A stretch of 14,614 nt of DNA from positions 1 to 14,614 of the forward strand of contig JBFMFD010000060.1 in assembly GCA_040752255.1 (NCBI GenBank). The letters run 5' to 3'. The notes under the pieces were generated by a model. The model saw nothing but the letters and a program-made list of their open reading frames with translations, made no database searches and was not told where the DNA came from. The DNA is from J051 sp040752255 (GTDB lineage: Bacteria > Armatimonadota > Fimbriimonadia > Fimbriimonadales > ATM1). Positions within the stretch are counted from its first letter, which is position 1; the number at the start of each line of letters is the position of its first letter. The translations under genes were made by a program, and so were the position numbers. This document shows, one piece after another, positions 1 through 7,622 of the stretch.

Positions 1-1088
1 CGCGGCCCGGCGAGGGAAGGCTCGACATCGTCCAGGTTCAACTCCAGCACTGCGGAATACCGAATCGGATAATTCTCGTCCCGCCACAGTCCCTGTTCGA
101 TGCAGTACTGTTTCACCATCTCGATGTGCCGCTCGTCCCGCCCGGTCAGCCAGAGGTACTCGAGCGTGCGCTCGTCCACAGGGAAGAAGCCGACCGTAGC
201 GCCGTACTCGGGCGCCATGTTTGCAATCGTTGCGCGGTCGGCGACAGCCATCGAAGCAAGACCGGGGCCGAAGAACTCGACGAACTTGTTGACTACCCCG
301 TGGGCGCGAAGCATTTGCGTTACCGTCAGCACCAAGTCGGTGGCGGTTGCCCCTTCGCGAAGTGAGCCGGTGATTCGAAAACCGACCACCTCTGGGATGA
401 GCATGTAGATCGGCTGCCCCAGCACACAGGCCTCGGCTTCGATGCCGCCGACTCCCCAGCCGAGGACGCCCAGCCCGTTGATCATCGTCGTGTGCGAATC
501 CGTTCCCACGAGTGAGTCGGGATAGAGCCGGGATCCATCGTCCCACACCACCTTTGCGAGATACTCCAGGTTGACCTGATGGACGATTCCCGTCGCGGGC
601 GGCACGACGCGGAAGTTGTCGAACGCCTGCTGCCCCCACTTCAGGAACTCGTACCGCTCGCGGTTTCGCTGGAACTCCAGGTCGGCGTTGATCTGCAGCG
701 CCATTCCGCTGTTAAAGGCGTCAACTTGCACGGAGTGGTCAATCACCAGGTCGCAGGGCACCAGCGGATTCACGCGTGCCGGGTCGCCGCCCAACTGCTC
801 GATGGCATCCCGCATCGCGGCGAGGTCAACAACAGCCGGCACCCCGGTGAAGTCTTGCAGAATCACGCGCCCCGGCGTAAACGGAATCTCGACGGCAGGG
901 ACGCTCGTCGCGTCGTACGTCGCCAGCGCCTGGATATGCTCTTCTGTAACAACCTTGCCGTCGAGGTGGCGCAGCGCAGCCTCCAGGAGAACTTTGATTG
1001 AATAGGGTATCGAATCCAGCGAATGCCCGGCTTCCTGGAGAGGCGTGAACTTGCGCTCGCCGAGAGGAGTGGAGATGGCTTGCGTCAT
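1..1088 (-). CDS. acnA: Aconitate hydratase A, N-terminal 362 residues (runs off left edge)
   Basis: TCA-cycle enzyme interconverting citrate and isocitrate through cis-aconitate, normally with a [4Fe-4S] cluster. The visible part begins MTQAISTPLGERKFTPLQEA. It carries family signatures: LQDFTGVPAVVDLAAMRDA (about 77-95), DHSVQ (117-121), GTDSHTTMINGLGVLGWG (195-212), ANMAPEYGAT (289-298) and FFPVD (301-305). A full AcnA is about 900 residues, so more than half is missing. The cluster cysteines would lie beyond the left edge. The ATG at 1088 gives the usual AcnA N-terminal length. No separated Shine-Dalgarno sequence is present, but CATAAT sits six bases upstream, suggesting a leaderless transcript. 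It lies 32 bases after the zinc-ribbon gene on the same strand. Identity is secure; the start is likely. Confidence 0.95.
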   Translation of the reverse strand, partial: MTQAISTPLGERKFTPLQEAGHSLDSIPYSIKVLLEAALRHLDGKVVTEEHIQALATYDATSVPAVEIPFTPGRVILQDFTGVPAVVDLAAMRDAIEQLGGDPARVNPLVPCDLVIDHSVQVDAFNSGMALQINADLEFQRNRERYEFLKWGQQAFDNFRVVPPATGIVHQVNLEYLAKVVWDDGSRLYPDSLVGTDSHTTMINGLGVLGWGVGGIEAEACVLGQPIYMLIPEVVGFRITGSLREGATATDLVLTVTQMLRAHGVVNKFVEFFGPGLASMAVADRATIANMAPEYGATVGFFPVDERTLEYLWLTGRDERHIEMVKQYCIEQGLWRDENYPIRYSAVLELNLDDVEPSLAGP

Positions 1089-1094
1089 GCCTCG

Positions 1095-1100
1095 ATTATG
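1095..1100 (-). promoter_or_regulatory. Candidate -10 box of acnA
   Basis: CATAAT on the minus strand ends six bases before the acnA ATG. That spacing would place transcription start at or next to the start codon. The GAGG in the gap is too close to the ATG to act as a normal Shine-Dalgarno sequence. No clear -35 box was seen. Confidence 0.45.
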
Positions 1101-1120
1101 GCAAACGGCGCAAGCCGGCG

Positions 1121-2119
1121 CTAACCCGCGCTTCCGCCGCCGAGAACAGATTGCGCCCAGGCGACCGTGCCCACCTCCCCGACCGCCGCCGCCATCCGCT
1201 CACGCGGAATGCGCGCACCATTCGACAAGCCGGATGCTCCGAACAGCCGAACCTCGACCACGCTCACATCCGCCGCCGCATCCAGCACCGCCTTTGCAGC
1301 GAGCGCCATAAACAGCGCGACATCGTCCGCTGTCCATCCCTCCGCGACCGCGCCGTTCACCACGACGACCGGCGAACTCCAAACGAGGGACAGCGCTTGA
1401 CCTTCCGCGTTCCCGACCATGCGCTTCACGGCTTGCAGAAGCGTCTGCTCATCGGGCGTCATCGCTGGGGCATTCGGCGACGCCTGCGAACCTGTCGGCG
1501 GCTGCTCAATGGGGGGCGTGTCCTGCTCGGTCGGTGCCGGTTCTTCCTGAGGAATGGTGGACTTGGGCGGCACGATGCCGTTGATGTCTATCGGGTCGGT
1601 GTTGACCATCGAGTCGCGCAATCCCGCCTCCGCTCGCATCTTGCCGTACCAGAAGGTCAGCCCGCCGAAGGCAACGAGCAGCACCACCAGCGCGACGCCG
1701 GTCCAGAGCGGGGATCGCCCTTCCGGAACCTCGAGGCGGGCGGCGGCGTCCGTTTCGCCTTGCCGATGCAGCGCGTCGCGCGTACGCTCCAGCTTGAGTT
1801 TCAGGATGGCGTTCTCGGGCGCAAGGGAGGTGGCGAGGTCGTACCACTGCATCGCCTCTTCGAGCCGCTCCGAGTCCCAGTAGATGTCGCCCAAGAGGAT
1901 GTGGGCGCTCACGTTGTTCGGATAGCGCTTGAGGATGGCGAGGCAGATGCGCTCCGCCTCGGCCTCGTTGCCCCGCATGCGCGCCAAGTTCGCGCGCGCG
2001 ATGTCGGGATAGACGATGGCGTCGCTGCCCTCCACGCCCTCGGTTACGGATGCGCCGCACTCGGTGCAGAACAGGGCGTCCTCTTCGAGGAGCGCGTAGC
2101 ACTTATCGCACAGCTTCAT
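1121..2119 (-). CDS. Zinc-ribbon, TPR and single-membrane-helix protein, function unknown
   Basis: A 332-residue protein. An N-terminal zinc ribbon has two CxxC knuckles (C4/C7 and C18/C21). About 35-120 looks like tetratricopeptide helices (for example AERICLAILKRYPNNVSAHI followed by EEAMQWYDLATSLAPENA). One membrane helix lies near 138-158. A proline/glutamate-rich linker (about 183-225) leads to a C-terminal domain of about 100 residues that I do not recognise. The likely topology is a cytoplasmic zinc ribbon/TPR with the C-terminal domain outside. The start at 2119 is chosen because the first cysteine follows directly and GGAG lies a few bases upstream; a longer in-frame start at 2203 would lie deep inside dut. 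The gene overlaps the 3' end of dut by 17 bases, implying translational coupling. The domain reading is good; the role is unknown. Confidence 0.8.
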   Translation of the reverse strand: MKLCDKCYALLEEDALFCTECGASVTEGVEGSDAIVYPDIARANLARMRGNEAEAERICLAILKRYPNNVSAHILLGDIYWDSERLEEAMQWYDLATSLAPENAILKLKLERTRDALHRQGETDAAARLEVPEGRSPLWTGVALVVLLVAFGGLTFWYGKMRAEAGLRDSMVNTDPIDINGIVPPKSTIPQEEPAPTEQDTPPIEQPPTGSQASPNAPAMTPDEQTLLQAVKRMVGNAEGQALSLVWSSPVVVVNGAVAEGWTADDVALFMALAAKAVLDAAADVSVVEVRLFGASGLSNGARIPRERMAAAVGEVGTVAWAQSVLGGGSAG

Positions 2120-2555
2120 CTCGGACTCCGGTGCTGCCGAACCCGCCGTCGCCTCTGGCCGTCTCGGGCAGGTCGGCGACGCACTCCCACTCGACGCGGA
2201 CAACGGGCGCGACGACCAGTTGCGCGATTCGGTCGCCGCGCCGGATGGGGAACGGCTCGCTGCCCAGGTTGACGAGAATCACCCGCACCTCGCCGCGGTA
2301 GTCGGCGTCTATCGTGCCAGGGGCGTTGGGGATCGAGATGCCGTGTTTGAGGGCGAGCCCGGAGCGCGGGCGCACCTGTGCCTCGTAGCCCTCGGGCAGG
2401 GCGATGCGCAGGCCGGTGCCGACGGCGCGAATCTCCCCGGGCTGGAGCACGACCTCCTCGCACGCTTGCAGGTCCATCCCTGCGCAGCCGGCGGTGGCGT
2501 ACTCCGGCAGGGAGCCTTCCTCGGAAACCGTCACCTGTACGCGAACCGTGGACAT
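2103..2555 (-). CDS. dut: Deoxyuridine 5'-triphosphate nucleotidohydrolase (dUTPase)
   Basis: Hydrolyses dUTP to dUMP and pyrophosphate, keeping uracil out of DNA and supplying dUMP for thymidylate synthesis. The protein is 150 residues, the normal length for the trimeric family. All five motifs are present in order: AGMDLQA (25-31), RPRSGLA (62-68), GTIDADYRGEV (80-90, with the catalytic Asp at 83), RGDRIAQLV (106-114) and RGDGGFGSTG (134-143). The ATG at 2555 is preferred because GAGG lies about seven bases upstream and the N-terminus then matches the family; the frame also opens at 2606. It is divergent from the barrel gene starting at 2621 and overlaps the downstream zinc-ribbon gene by 17 bases. 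Confidence 0.95.
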   Translation of the reverse strand: MSTVRVQVTVSEEGSLPEYATAGCAGMDLQACEEVVLQPGEIRAVGTGLRIALPEGYEAQVRPRSGLALKHGISIPNAPGTIDADYRGEVRVILVNLGSEPFPIRRGDRIAQLVVAPVVRVEWECVADLPETARGDGGFGSTGVRDEAVR

Positions 2556-2620
2556 CGAACGGCCTCGGTATACCTGAACCCCCGAGAACGGGTATCTTCC
2601 CACCATCTTTTGAGGACAGC

Positions 2621-3202
2621 ATGAAAAGGGTGAATCTGGTACGACGAATTGCCGCCGCCGCGCTGTGCGCCTGCTTGTCGGCTGGCGTCGCGACCGCTCA
2701 GGGGACGGGCGGTCAAGAGCGCGAACGACGGACTATCCCGGTTGGCGTGGACTTCGGCGTGTTCTTCCCGACCGACGGCGACACTCAAGATGCCTTCGGC
2801 AGCACCTGGCTGCGCTTCGGCCTCTCGCCGCTCAGTTTCCAGGAGGACAACCGCTGGAAGTTCACTTTCGACATTGGCTTCCTGCACCGAAGCGAAGGAC
2901 CGAACCGAGCGACGCTCATCCCGGTCACGTTTGGCTTGACTCGTGGGTTTACAGACGGCGAGGGCGACACCATCCCGTATGTTGCGGTGCGCGTAGGACC
3001 GTACTTCGGCGACGTTCGCGTGCCGTCGGTCGCAGTGGACGACGAGAAGATCGGCTTCAACGCCAATGCCGCAGTCGGCGTGTCGTTCAACAAGCAGTTC
3101 TACATCGAGGCGCGCTACGATGTGTTCAGCGACTTCTCGGGGCTCGATTTCAACGGCTTCTTCCTCAGCGCAGGCTTCAAGCTGTTCCAGATTCGGTTAT
3201 GA
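2621..3202 (+). CDS. Predicted outer-membrane beta-barrel protein
   Basis: A 193-residue protein. The N-terminus is basic (MKRVNLVRRI) and followed by an alanine-rich hydrophobic stretch with probable signal-peptidase cleavage after ATA near residue 26. The rest alternates polar and hydrophobic residues in short strands with frequent Gly, Tyr and Phe, for example VGVDFGVFF, PYVAVRVGPYFG, FYIEARYDVF and FNGFFLSAGFKLF. This suits a small eight-stranded OmpA/OmpX-like barrel ending near the C-terminus. No peptidoglycan-binding domain is present. The ATG at 2621 is chosen because GAGG lies six bases upstream and the signal peptide starts there. It ends 18 bases before hflX, so the two may be cotranscribed. 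Specific function is unknown. Confidence 0.75.
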   Translation: MKRVNLVRRIAAAALCACLSAGVATAQGTGGQERERRTIPVGVDFGVFFPTDGDTQDAFGSTWLRFGLSPLSFQEDNRWKFTFDIGFLHRSEGPNRATLIPVTFGLTRGFTDGEGDTIPYVAVRVGPYFGDVRVPSVAVDDEKIGFNANAAVGVSFNKQFYIEARYDVFSDFSGLDFNGFFLSAGFKLFQIRL

Positions 3203-3220
3203 GCGCCATGAGGAGACGGC

Positions 3221-4486
3221 TTGCCTAAGGAGCCCCAGAGCACCAAGCCGCCCAAGCAGCGAGCGCTCCTCATGCTCGTGCACACCGACCCGACGGAGGA
3301 TGAGTACGCCGAGGCGGAGTTGACATCGCTCGCGGTCGCCGCAGGGCTGGAGGTGCTCGGCGCGCTCCATCAACGAGTCGAGAAGCCGTCGAAGCACTCC
3401 TATGTGGGCAAGGGCAAGCTCGAAGAGCTGTTCACCGCCGTGCACGACGCCCAAGCCGACCTCGTGGTCTTCGACTGCGAACTCTCCGGCGTGCAGTTGC
3501 GCAACCTGGAAGAGACGCTCAAACGCCGCGTGATTGACCGCACGCAACTCATCCTCGACATCTTCGCGCAGCGAGCGCACACCAAAGAGGGCAAGGTGCA
3601 GGTCGAGCTTGCGCAACTGAACTACATCCTGCCGCGAATCACCGCCGCCTATACGCAGTTCGAGCGCCAGAAAGGCGGCATCGGCCTGCGAGGCCCGGGC
3701 GAAACCAAGCTGGAAGCGGACCGAAGACACATCAAGCGTCGCCTGCTCTCCCTGAAGCAGGAACTCGACGAGATCGAGCAGGCGCGACAACGACAAAGGG
3801 CAGGGCGCCGTCGCTTCCCGTTTCCTTTCGCGTGCATCGTCGGATACACCAGCGCCGGCAAGAGCACGCTGATGAACGTGCTCACCGGCAGCGACGTGTT
3901 CGCCGACCCGATGCTGTTTGCAACGCTCGACCCGACGACGCGAAAGGTAGACCTCCCGGACGGATACAGCGTGTTCCTCACCGACACGGTCGGCTTCGTG
4001 CGCAAGTTGCCGACGCACCTCGTCGCCGCCTTTCATGCGACGCTCGAGGAGGTAACCGGCGCCGACTTCCTCATTCACGTTGTTGACGCCTCGCACCCGA
4101 ACTGGGAGTTGCAGCACGACGCAGTCATCGAGACCCTGGAGAGCCTCGAAGCAGGGGACAAGCCGACCATCACCGCATTCAACAAGATGGACAAGCCGTT
4201 CGACGAAGACGCTGTGCGGCGCCTGGCGGAGGAGATGCCGCACACGGTGCTGATATCGGCGCTCAAGAAGCAAGGGCTTGACCAAATGTACGACAAGATT
4301 ATCGAGGTCATTCGCAGCCTTCTCGTGCCGGTCGAGATGCTCATCCCCTACGCGGAGAGCAGCCTCGTGCAGGAGTGCTACGACTATGGAAGGGTGTTGG
4401 CGGTCGAGCACACCGACGAAGGGGTCCACGTTCGCGCAGAGCTGATTCGGGCGATGGCGGAGCGGCTCGCGAAGTTCGCTAAATGA
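3221..4486 (+). CDS. hflX: GTPase HflX (ribosome-associated, TTG start)
   Basis: HflX GTPases bind the large ribosomal subunit and split stalled or stressed ribosomes. The 421-residue protein has the N-terminal HflX domain with HSYVGKGKLEEL and the RGPGETKLEADRR linker signature, then a GTPase domain: G1 GYTSAGKST (208-216), G3 DTVGF (255-259), G4 NKMD (321-324) and G5 SAL (346-348). Length is typical. The start is TTG at 3221, supported by AGGAG five bases upstream; an ATG at 3208 is in another frame and stops after six codons. It overlaps prmC by four bases (ATGA), so the two are very likely translationally coupled. Confidence 0.95.
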   Translation: MPKEPQSTKPPKQRALLMLVHTDPTEDEYAEAELTSLAVAAGLEVLGALHQRVEKPSKHSYVGKGKLEELFTAVHDAQADLVVFDCELSGVQLRNLEETLKRRVIDRTQLILDIFAQRAHTKEGKVQVELAQLNYILPRITAAYTQFERQKGGIGLRGPGETKLEADRRHIKRRLLSLKQELDEIEQARQRQRAGRRRFPFPFACIVGYTSAGKSTLMNVLTGSDVFADPMLFATLDPTTRKVDLPDGYSVFLTDTVGFVRKLPTHLVAAFHATLEEVTGADFLIHVVDASHPNWELQHDAVIETLESLEAGDKPTITAFNKMDKPFDEDAVRRLAEEMPHTVLISALKKQGLDQMYDKIIEVIRSLLVPVEMLIPYAESSLVQECYDYGRVLAVEHTDEGVHVRAELIRAMAERLAKFAK

Positions 4487-5295
4487 ACGCCCGCGAGTGG
4501 ATCGAGCGCGCAGCCGCAACGCTCGCACAGCAGGGCATCGAGTCGCCTGTCGTCGAAGCGCGCGCCCTGTTGGCGCAGGCGCTTTCCGTGCCGGCTGCTG
4601 CGCTGATTGCCCATCCCGACTCGCTCGCGCCGCCCGAAGCCGACGCCCTTCTGCAACGTCGCCTGCACGGTGAACCGCTCGCCTACATCTTGGGGCGCAA
4701 GGAGTTCGCCGGGCGGGAGTTCTTGGTTACTCGAGACGTGCTCATCCCGCGCCCTGAGACCGAGGTTCTCCTTGAGGAAGCAATCTCGGCGGCGCCGCCC
4801 GGAGCGATGTGCCTCGACTTGGGCACGGGCAGCGGATGCATCGGAGTATCGGCTGCGCTGGAGAGGGGCGACACTCGCTGGGTGCTGAGCGACATCTCGA
4901 TGCCCGCCCTTCGCGTGGCGCGCAAGAACGCGCGACGCCTGGGCGCAAGCGTCGCCTTCGCGCAGGCTGACGCGCTCGCTGCGTTCCGGGAGCGGTCGTT
5001 TCACCTCATCGCGTGCAATCCGCCGTACGTCGCTCTCGGCGACGAGCGCCTGGAGGACTCGGTGCGCCGTTGGGAGCCGGCGGTCGCGCTGTTCGCGGAG
5101 GAGGGCGGGCTTGCATTCGTTCGCCGCCTCGCCCAGGAAGCCATGAGGGTACTGGAACCCAGGGGCAGGCTGGCGCTCGAGGTCGGCATCGGCCAGGCAG
5201 AGGCTGTGTCGGCGATGCTCGAGGGGCGCTTTGACGTTCGCGTTCGACTCGACTACGCGGGGGTCGAGCGGGTCGTCATCGGCGCCTTGCGCTGA
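4483..5295 (+). CDS. prmC: Peptide chain release factor N5-glutamine methyltransferase
   Basis: PrmC methylates the glutamine of the GGQ motif in release factors RF1 and RF2 using S-adenosylmethionine. The 270-residue protein has an N-terminal helical substrate-binding region, then a Rossmann-fold methyltransferase domain. The SAM-binding loop is DLGTGSGCIG starting at residue 112. The catalytic NPPY is at 179-182, where the Asn and Pro carbonyls hold the substrate glutamine. The family string EPAVALFAEEGGL follows. Length is normal. It starts inside the hflX stop (ATGA). Its usual partner prfA is not adjacent. The 3' end overlaps the convergent membrane-protein gene by 20 bases. Confidence 0.95.
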   Translation: MNAREWIERAAATLAQQGIESPVVEARALLAQALSVPAAALIAHPDSLAPPEADALLQRRLHGEPLAYILGRKEFAGREFLVTRDVLIPRPETEVLLEEAISAAPPGAMCLDLGTGSGCIGVSAALERGDTRWVLSDISMPALRVARKNARRLGASVAFAQADALAAFRERSFHLIACNPPYVALGDERLEDSVRRWEPAVALFAEEGGLAFVRRLAQEAMRVLEPRGRLALEVGIGQAEAVSAMLEGRFDVRVRLDYAGVERVVIGALR

Positions 5296-5752
5296 GCCGC
5301 TCGCGCACGGCGAACAGGACAGACCACAACAGCGCCGCGCCAATGCAGTACATCAGGGGGAGGAGCCACGCGAACGCCTCGGTGTACTCGGCCTGCACGA
5401 TGCGCTCCCCCTGGGGCAATCCGAGCGCCGCCTCGCGCAAGCGCAAGAACAGATACACGCACGGCGGCAGCGTCCCTGCGATGCTTCCCAGCAAGCCGAT
5501 GAACCCGCCAAGCAGCACCATCAGGGCGCCCAGCGCCAAGCCCGCGCCGAACGCAACGATCGCGGCTGCTCCGACGGCCTCCATAGTCATCAGCGGGTCG
5601 CGCAGAAGGAACGGAATCACGACCGCGAACAGCTGAAGCACGCACGCCAGCGTGAATAGAGCGCAGCCGAAGAACATCCGCGTGTCCAACTCCGGCTCTC
5701 GCTTGCCGTCGGCAAGGACCTCGTCGGTCGGGGGCCGCTCGACCTCGCTCAT
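5276..5752 (-). CDS. Small multi-pass membrane protein, unknown function
   Basis: A 158-residue protein with a charged N-terminal tail of about 25 residues and three to four hydrophobic segments: about 27-50, a long glycine/alanine-rich stretch at about 57-104 that could cross the membrane twice, and about 126-147. It ends in a basic tail (RERLSARRR) expected to be cytoplasmic. I do not recognise a family. The ATG at 5752 has no Shine-Dalgarno sequence, but TATAAC lies seven bases upstream, suggesting leaderless translation. Its last 20 bases overlap the convergent prmC gene. It is divergent from the gene at 5815. Confidence 0.7.
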   Translation of the reverse strand: MSEVERPPTDEVLADGKREPELDTRMFFGCALFTLACVLQLFAVVIPFLLRDPLMTMEAVGAAAIVAFGAGLALGALMVLLGGFIGLLGSIAGTLPPCVYLFLRLREAALGLPQGERIVQAEYTEAFAWLLPLMYCIGAALLWSVLFAVRERLSARRR

Positions 5753-5759
5753 CCGAGAC

Positions 5760-5765
5760 GTTATA
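5760..5765 (-). promoter_or_regulatory. Candidate -10 box of the membrane-protein gene
   Basis: TATAAC on the minus strand, five of six bases matching the bacterial -10 consensus, ends seven bases before the ATG at 5752. No convincing -35 box was seen. The geometry implies a transcript starting at the start codon. Confidence 0.5.
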
Positions 5766-5814
5766 GCCGTTCCCGCAACGCCGGGCAGCGCGCGGGCGTA
5801 GCCTGATTATCAAG

Positions 5815-6300
5815 ATGCTCGTCGCGCGCTATCGCCCCGCGGACGCGATCCGGTGGATCGAGATCGGTACCCGCCGAGTCGCCAAACCGGGCGACCTGCC
5901 GTTCGAGCCGCCCGCCGGAGCGAAGGACGCCATCCTCGACGCCTTCCAGAAGGCGCTCAACCTCGGGAAGACGAAGATGGCGGAGCTCCAAGGCAGGGCG
6001 ATGCGCGCACGGGAGTATCTGCTCTATGAGGACAGGTTCGAGGTTGTCGCGTCCTCGGGCACGCGCAGCGTTCCGTACGCCGACGTGGAGAGCCTTGAGC
6101 TCAAGCGCGGCGACTCGTTCCTCTTCCAACTGCGACAGGGGCGGGTTACCGTTCGGCCGTACGCTTGGCTGTCTGTGCTCGGAACGCGCATCCCGCTCGG
6201 CTGGGAGAGGAACGGCGTGGAGGTTCCGTTCGAGACGCTCCCTGAGGAGATTGCGCTCCGGGCGCGGGCGCGCGTGATTACGCCTCGCCGCGGCCACTGA
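5815..6300 (+). CDS. Hypothetical soluble protein, 161 residues
   Basis: I do not recognise a family. There is no signal peptide or membrane helix. An amphipathic helical region lies at about 40-70. The central part (about 68-125) alternates short strands, such as REYLLYEDRFEVVASSGTRS and VESLELKRGDSFLFQLRQG, and vaguely resembles PH-like or YcxB-like folds; this is weak inference. The ATG at 5815 is the first in frame and lacks a clear Shine-Dalgarno sequence; AT-rich GATTAT lies just upstream. It ends 35 bases before tRNA-Ala on the same strand, with a separate -10-like box in between. GC-rich, regular codon use supports a real gene. Confidence 0.65.
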   Translation: MLVARYRPADAIRWIEIGTRRVAKPGDLPFEPPAGAKDAILDAFQKALNLGKTKMAELQGRAMRAREYLLYEDRFEVVASSGTRSVPYADVESLELKRGDSFLFQLRQGRVTVRPYAWLSVLGTRIPLGWERNGVEVPFETLPEEIALRARARVITPRRGH

Positions 6301-6318
6301 GACCCGCGCCGGCCGAGG

Positions 6319-6324
6319 TATACT
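6319..6324 (+). promoter_or_regulatory. Candidate -10 box of tRNA-Ala
   Basis: TATACT lies 11 bases before the mature tRNA 5' end, close to the consensus TATAAT and at a sensible distance for a short precursor leader. The -35 region is weak (TGAGAC at 6298 with a 15-base spacer). Confidence 0.5.
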
Positions 6325-6335
6325 CGACTCCCCGT

Positions 6336-6411
6336 GGGGATATAGCTCAGTTGGCAGAGCGCTTCAATGGCATTGAAGAGGTCACGGGTTCGAATCCCGT
6401 TATCTCCACCA
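6336..6411 (+). tRNA. tRNA-Ala (anticodon GGC)
   Basis: A 76-nt cloverleaf. The acceptor stem is GGGGATA/TATCTCC and contains the G3:U70 wobble pair that identifies alanine tRNAs. The D arm is GCTC...GAGC. The anticodon stem CTTCA/TGAAG encloses loop ATGGCAT with GGC at 6369-6371, reading GCC codons. The T arm is ACGGG TTCGAAT CCCGT, and discriminator A plus an encoded CCA ends at 6411. A hydrolase gene begins 20 bases downstream. Confidence 0.97.
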
Positions 6412-6431
6412 GATTTCGACGCCGCCGACCG

Positions 6432-7262
6432 ATGAGACGCATAGGCCCGTACTCGCTCTTCTCCATCGAAACGGGCAGGTTCCGACTGGACGGCGGGGCG
6501 ATGTTCGGTGTCGTGCCCAAGCCGCTGTGGGAAAGGCGCATCCCCGCCGACGAACGCAACCGCATCACGCTCGCCATGCGCTGCCTGCTCATCGTAGGTG
6601 AAGGCAGGGTCATCCTCGTGGATACCGGCATCGGCGACAAGAACGAAGAGAAGTTCGCCGACATCTTCGGCATAGACCACGAGCACTCTTCGCTCGAAGG
6701 CTCGCTTCGCGAAGTGGGCTACGAACCCGAGGACGTTACCGACGTCATCCTCACACACCTGCACTTCGACCATTGCGGCGGAGCGACCCGGCGCGAAGGC
6801 GAAAGTGTCGTCCCCACTTTTCGGAACGCGAGCTACCACGTCCAGCGCGAGCACTGGGAGTGGGCGATGGACCCGAACCCACGCGAGCGCGCGTCCTTTC
6901 TGAAGGAGAACTTCGAGCCGCTCGCCGCCCAGGGCAACATCCGCCTGCTCGACGGAGGGGGTCGCTTCGCTGAAGGCATCGAACTTCTGGTCGTAAGTGG
7001 TCACACGCGCGCGATGCAGTTGGTGAAGGTCTTCGACAACGCCGCGACGCTTCTCTTCGCCGCCGACCTGGTTCCAACGTCTGCGCATGTTCCGCTGCCC
7101 TGGGTGATGGCTTACGATGTCGAGCCGCTAAGAACCATCGAGGAGAAGGGCCGTATCCTCGGCGCGGCCGCCGACGAAGGATGGCTGCTCTTCTTTGAGC
7201 ACGATGCCGAGGTCGAGTCTGCCGTCATCGAGCGGGACGCGAGGAGCTTTCGCGTCAAGTGA
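6432..7262 (+). CDS. Metallo-beta-lactamase-fold hydrolase
   Basis: A 276-residue soluble protein of the MBL superfamily. The full dizinc site can be read: THLHFDHCGG (H109, H111, D113, H114), then H191 in VSGHTRAMQ, D212 in AADLVP and H257 in FFEHD. The strand VILVDTGIGDK precedes the motif as expected. The arrangement resembles the subfamily containing quorum-quenching lactonases and methyl-parathion-hydrolase-like enzymes, but substrate cannot be told from sequence. The ATG at 6432 fits the domain start. The frame stays open upstream through the tRNA, which cannot be coding. There is no Shine-Dalgarno sequence. The gene probably shares the tRNA transcript. It ends nine bases from the convergent TfoX-domain gene. 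Confidence 0.88.
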   Translation: MRRIGPYSLFSIETGRFRLDGGAMFGVVPKPLWERRIPADERNRITLAMRCLLIVGEGRVILVDTGIGDKNEEKFADIFGIDHEHSSLEGSLREVGYEPEDVTDVILTHLHFDHCGGATRREGESVVPTFRNASYHVQREHWEWAMDPNPRERASFLKENFEPLAAQGNIRLLDGGGRFAEGIELLVVSGHTRAMQLVKVFDNAATLLFAADLVPTSAHVPLPWVMAYDVEPLRTIEEKGRILGAAADEGWLLFFEHDAEVESAVIERDARSFRVK

Positions 7263-7277
7263 CCGCGCTTTTCACTT
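7257..7277. other. Inverted repeat spanning both stop codons of convergent genes
   Basis: AAGTGA (7257-7262) and TCACTT (7272-7277) are perfect inverted repeats around a nine-base loop. Each arm contains the stop codon of one of the two convergent genes. It could be a weak shared terminator, but the stem is short and lacks a GC core, so chance is possible. Confidence 0.25.
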
Positions 7278-7601
7278 CGGCTCGAGGGTTTCCACGAACG
7301 ACACGGCATGCTGCACCCATGCCGACAGCCCGCGCGCGCTCTTGCAGCCTTCCTTCGTTACCATCACCCATCCCCGCATCGCCTTACCGGTGATGTCGAA
7401 CGGGCGGGTGTGCTGCTGCGCGAGCGCCGCCTTCGCCCGCTCCTCTCCCAAGCGCAGGATCAAGAACTCCTTCCATACCCCGACGCACATGTTTCCACGC
7501 AGGAGGAACCCGATGCCGCCGAACATCTTCTGTTCGCGGATGTCGCGCCTGTTCGCCAGGAGCGCTCGAACCCGTTCGGCCAGCCTCTCGTCGAAGGGCA
7601 T
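7272..7601 (-). CDS. TfoX N-terminal-domain protein
   Basis: A 109-residue protein made only of the TfoX N-terminal domain. The signatures are KMFGGIGFLLRGNMCVGV (about 25-42) and FDITGKAMRGWVMV (about 68-81). In gamma-proteobacteria TfoX/Sxy regulates competence together with CRP, but that protein also has a C-terminal domain absent here. Stand-alone N-domain proteins are common and mostly uncharacterised, so a competence role should not be assumed. The ATG at 7601 has no Shine-Dalgarno sequence; TATACC lies six bases upstream. It follows the thioesterase gene by 21 bases on the same strand. Confidence 0.88.
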   Translation of the reverse strand: MPFDERLAERVRALLANRRDIREQKMFGGIGFLLRGNMCVGVWKEFLILRLGEERAKAALAQQHTRPFDITGKAMRGWVMVTKEGCKSARGLSAWVQHAVSFVETLEPK

Positions 7602-7607
7602 CTCGCC

Positions 7608-7613
7608 GGTATA
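7608..7613 (-). promoter_or_regulatory. Candidate -10 box of the TfoX-domain gene
   Basis: TATACC on the minus strand ends six bases before the ATG at 7601, inside the 21-base gap after the thioesterase stop. It could give a leaderless transcript independent of the upstream gene. No -35 box at a standard distance was seen. Confidence 0.4.
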
Positions 7614-7622
7614 CCCGCGCGC

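Noticed and set aside
3197..4528. A 443-codon minus-strand open frame opposite hflX.
   Set aside because: It is antisense to a clear HflX coding region and reflects codon bias in GC-rich DNA; it has no recognisable domains.
5815..6297. A long minus-strand frame opposite the 161-residue gene.
   Set aside because: It lacks a domain or start signal and has the Arg-rich composition typical of antisense frames; the plus-strand frame has better composition.
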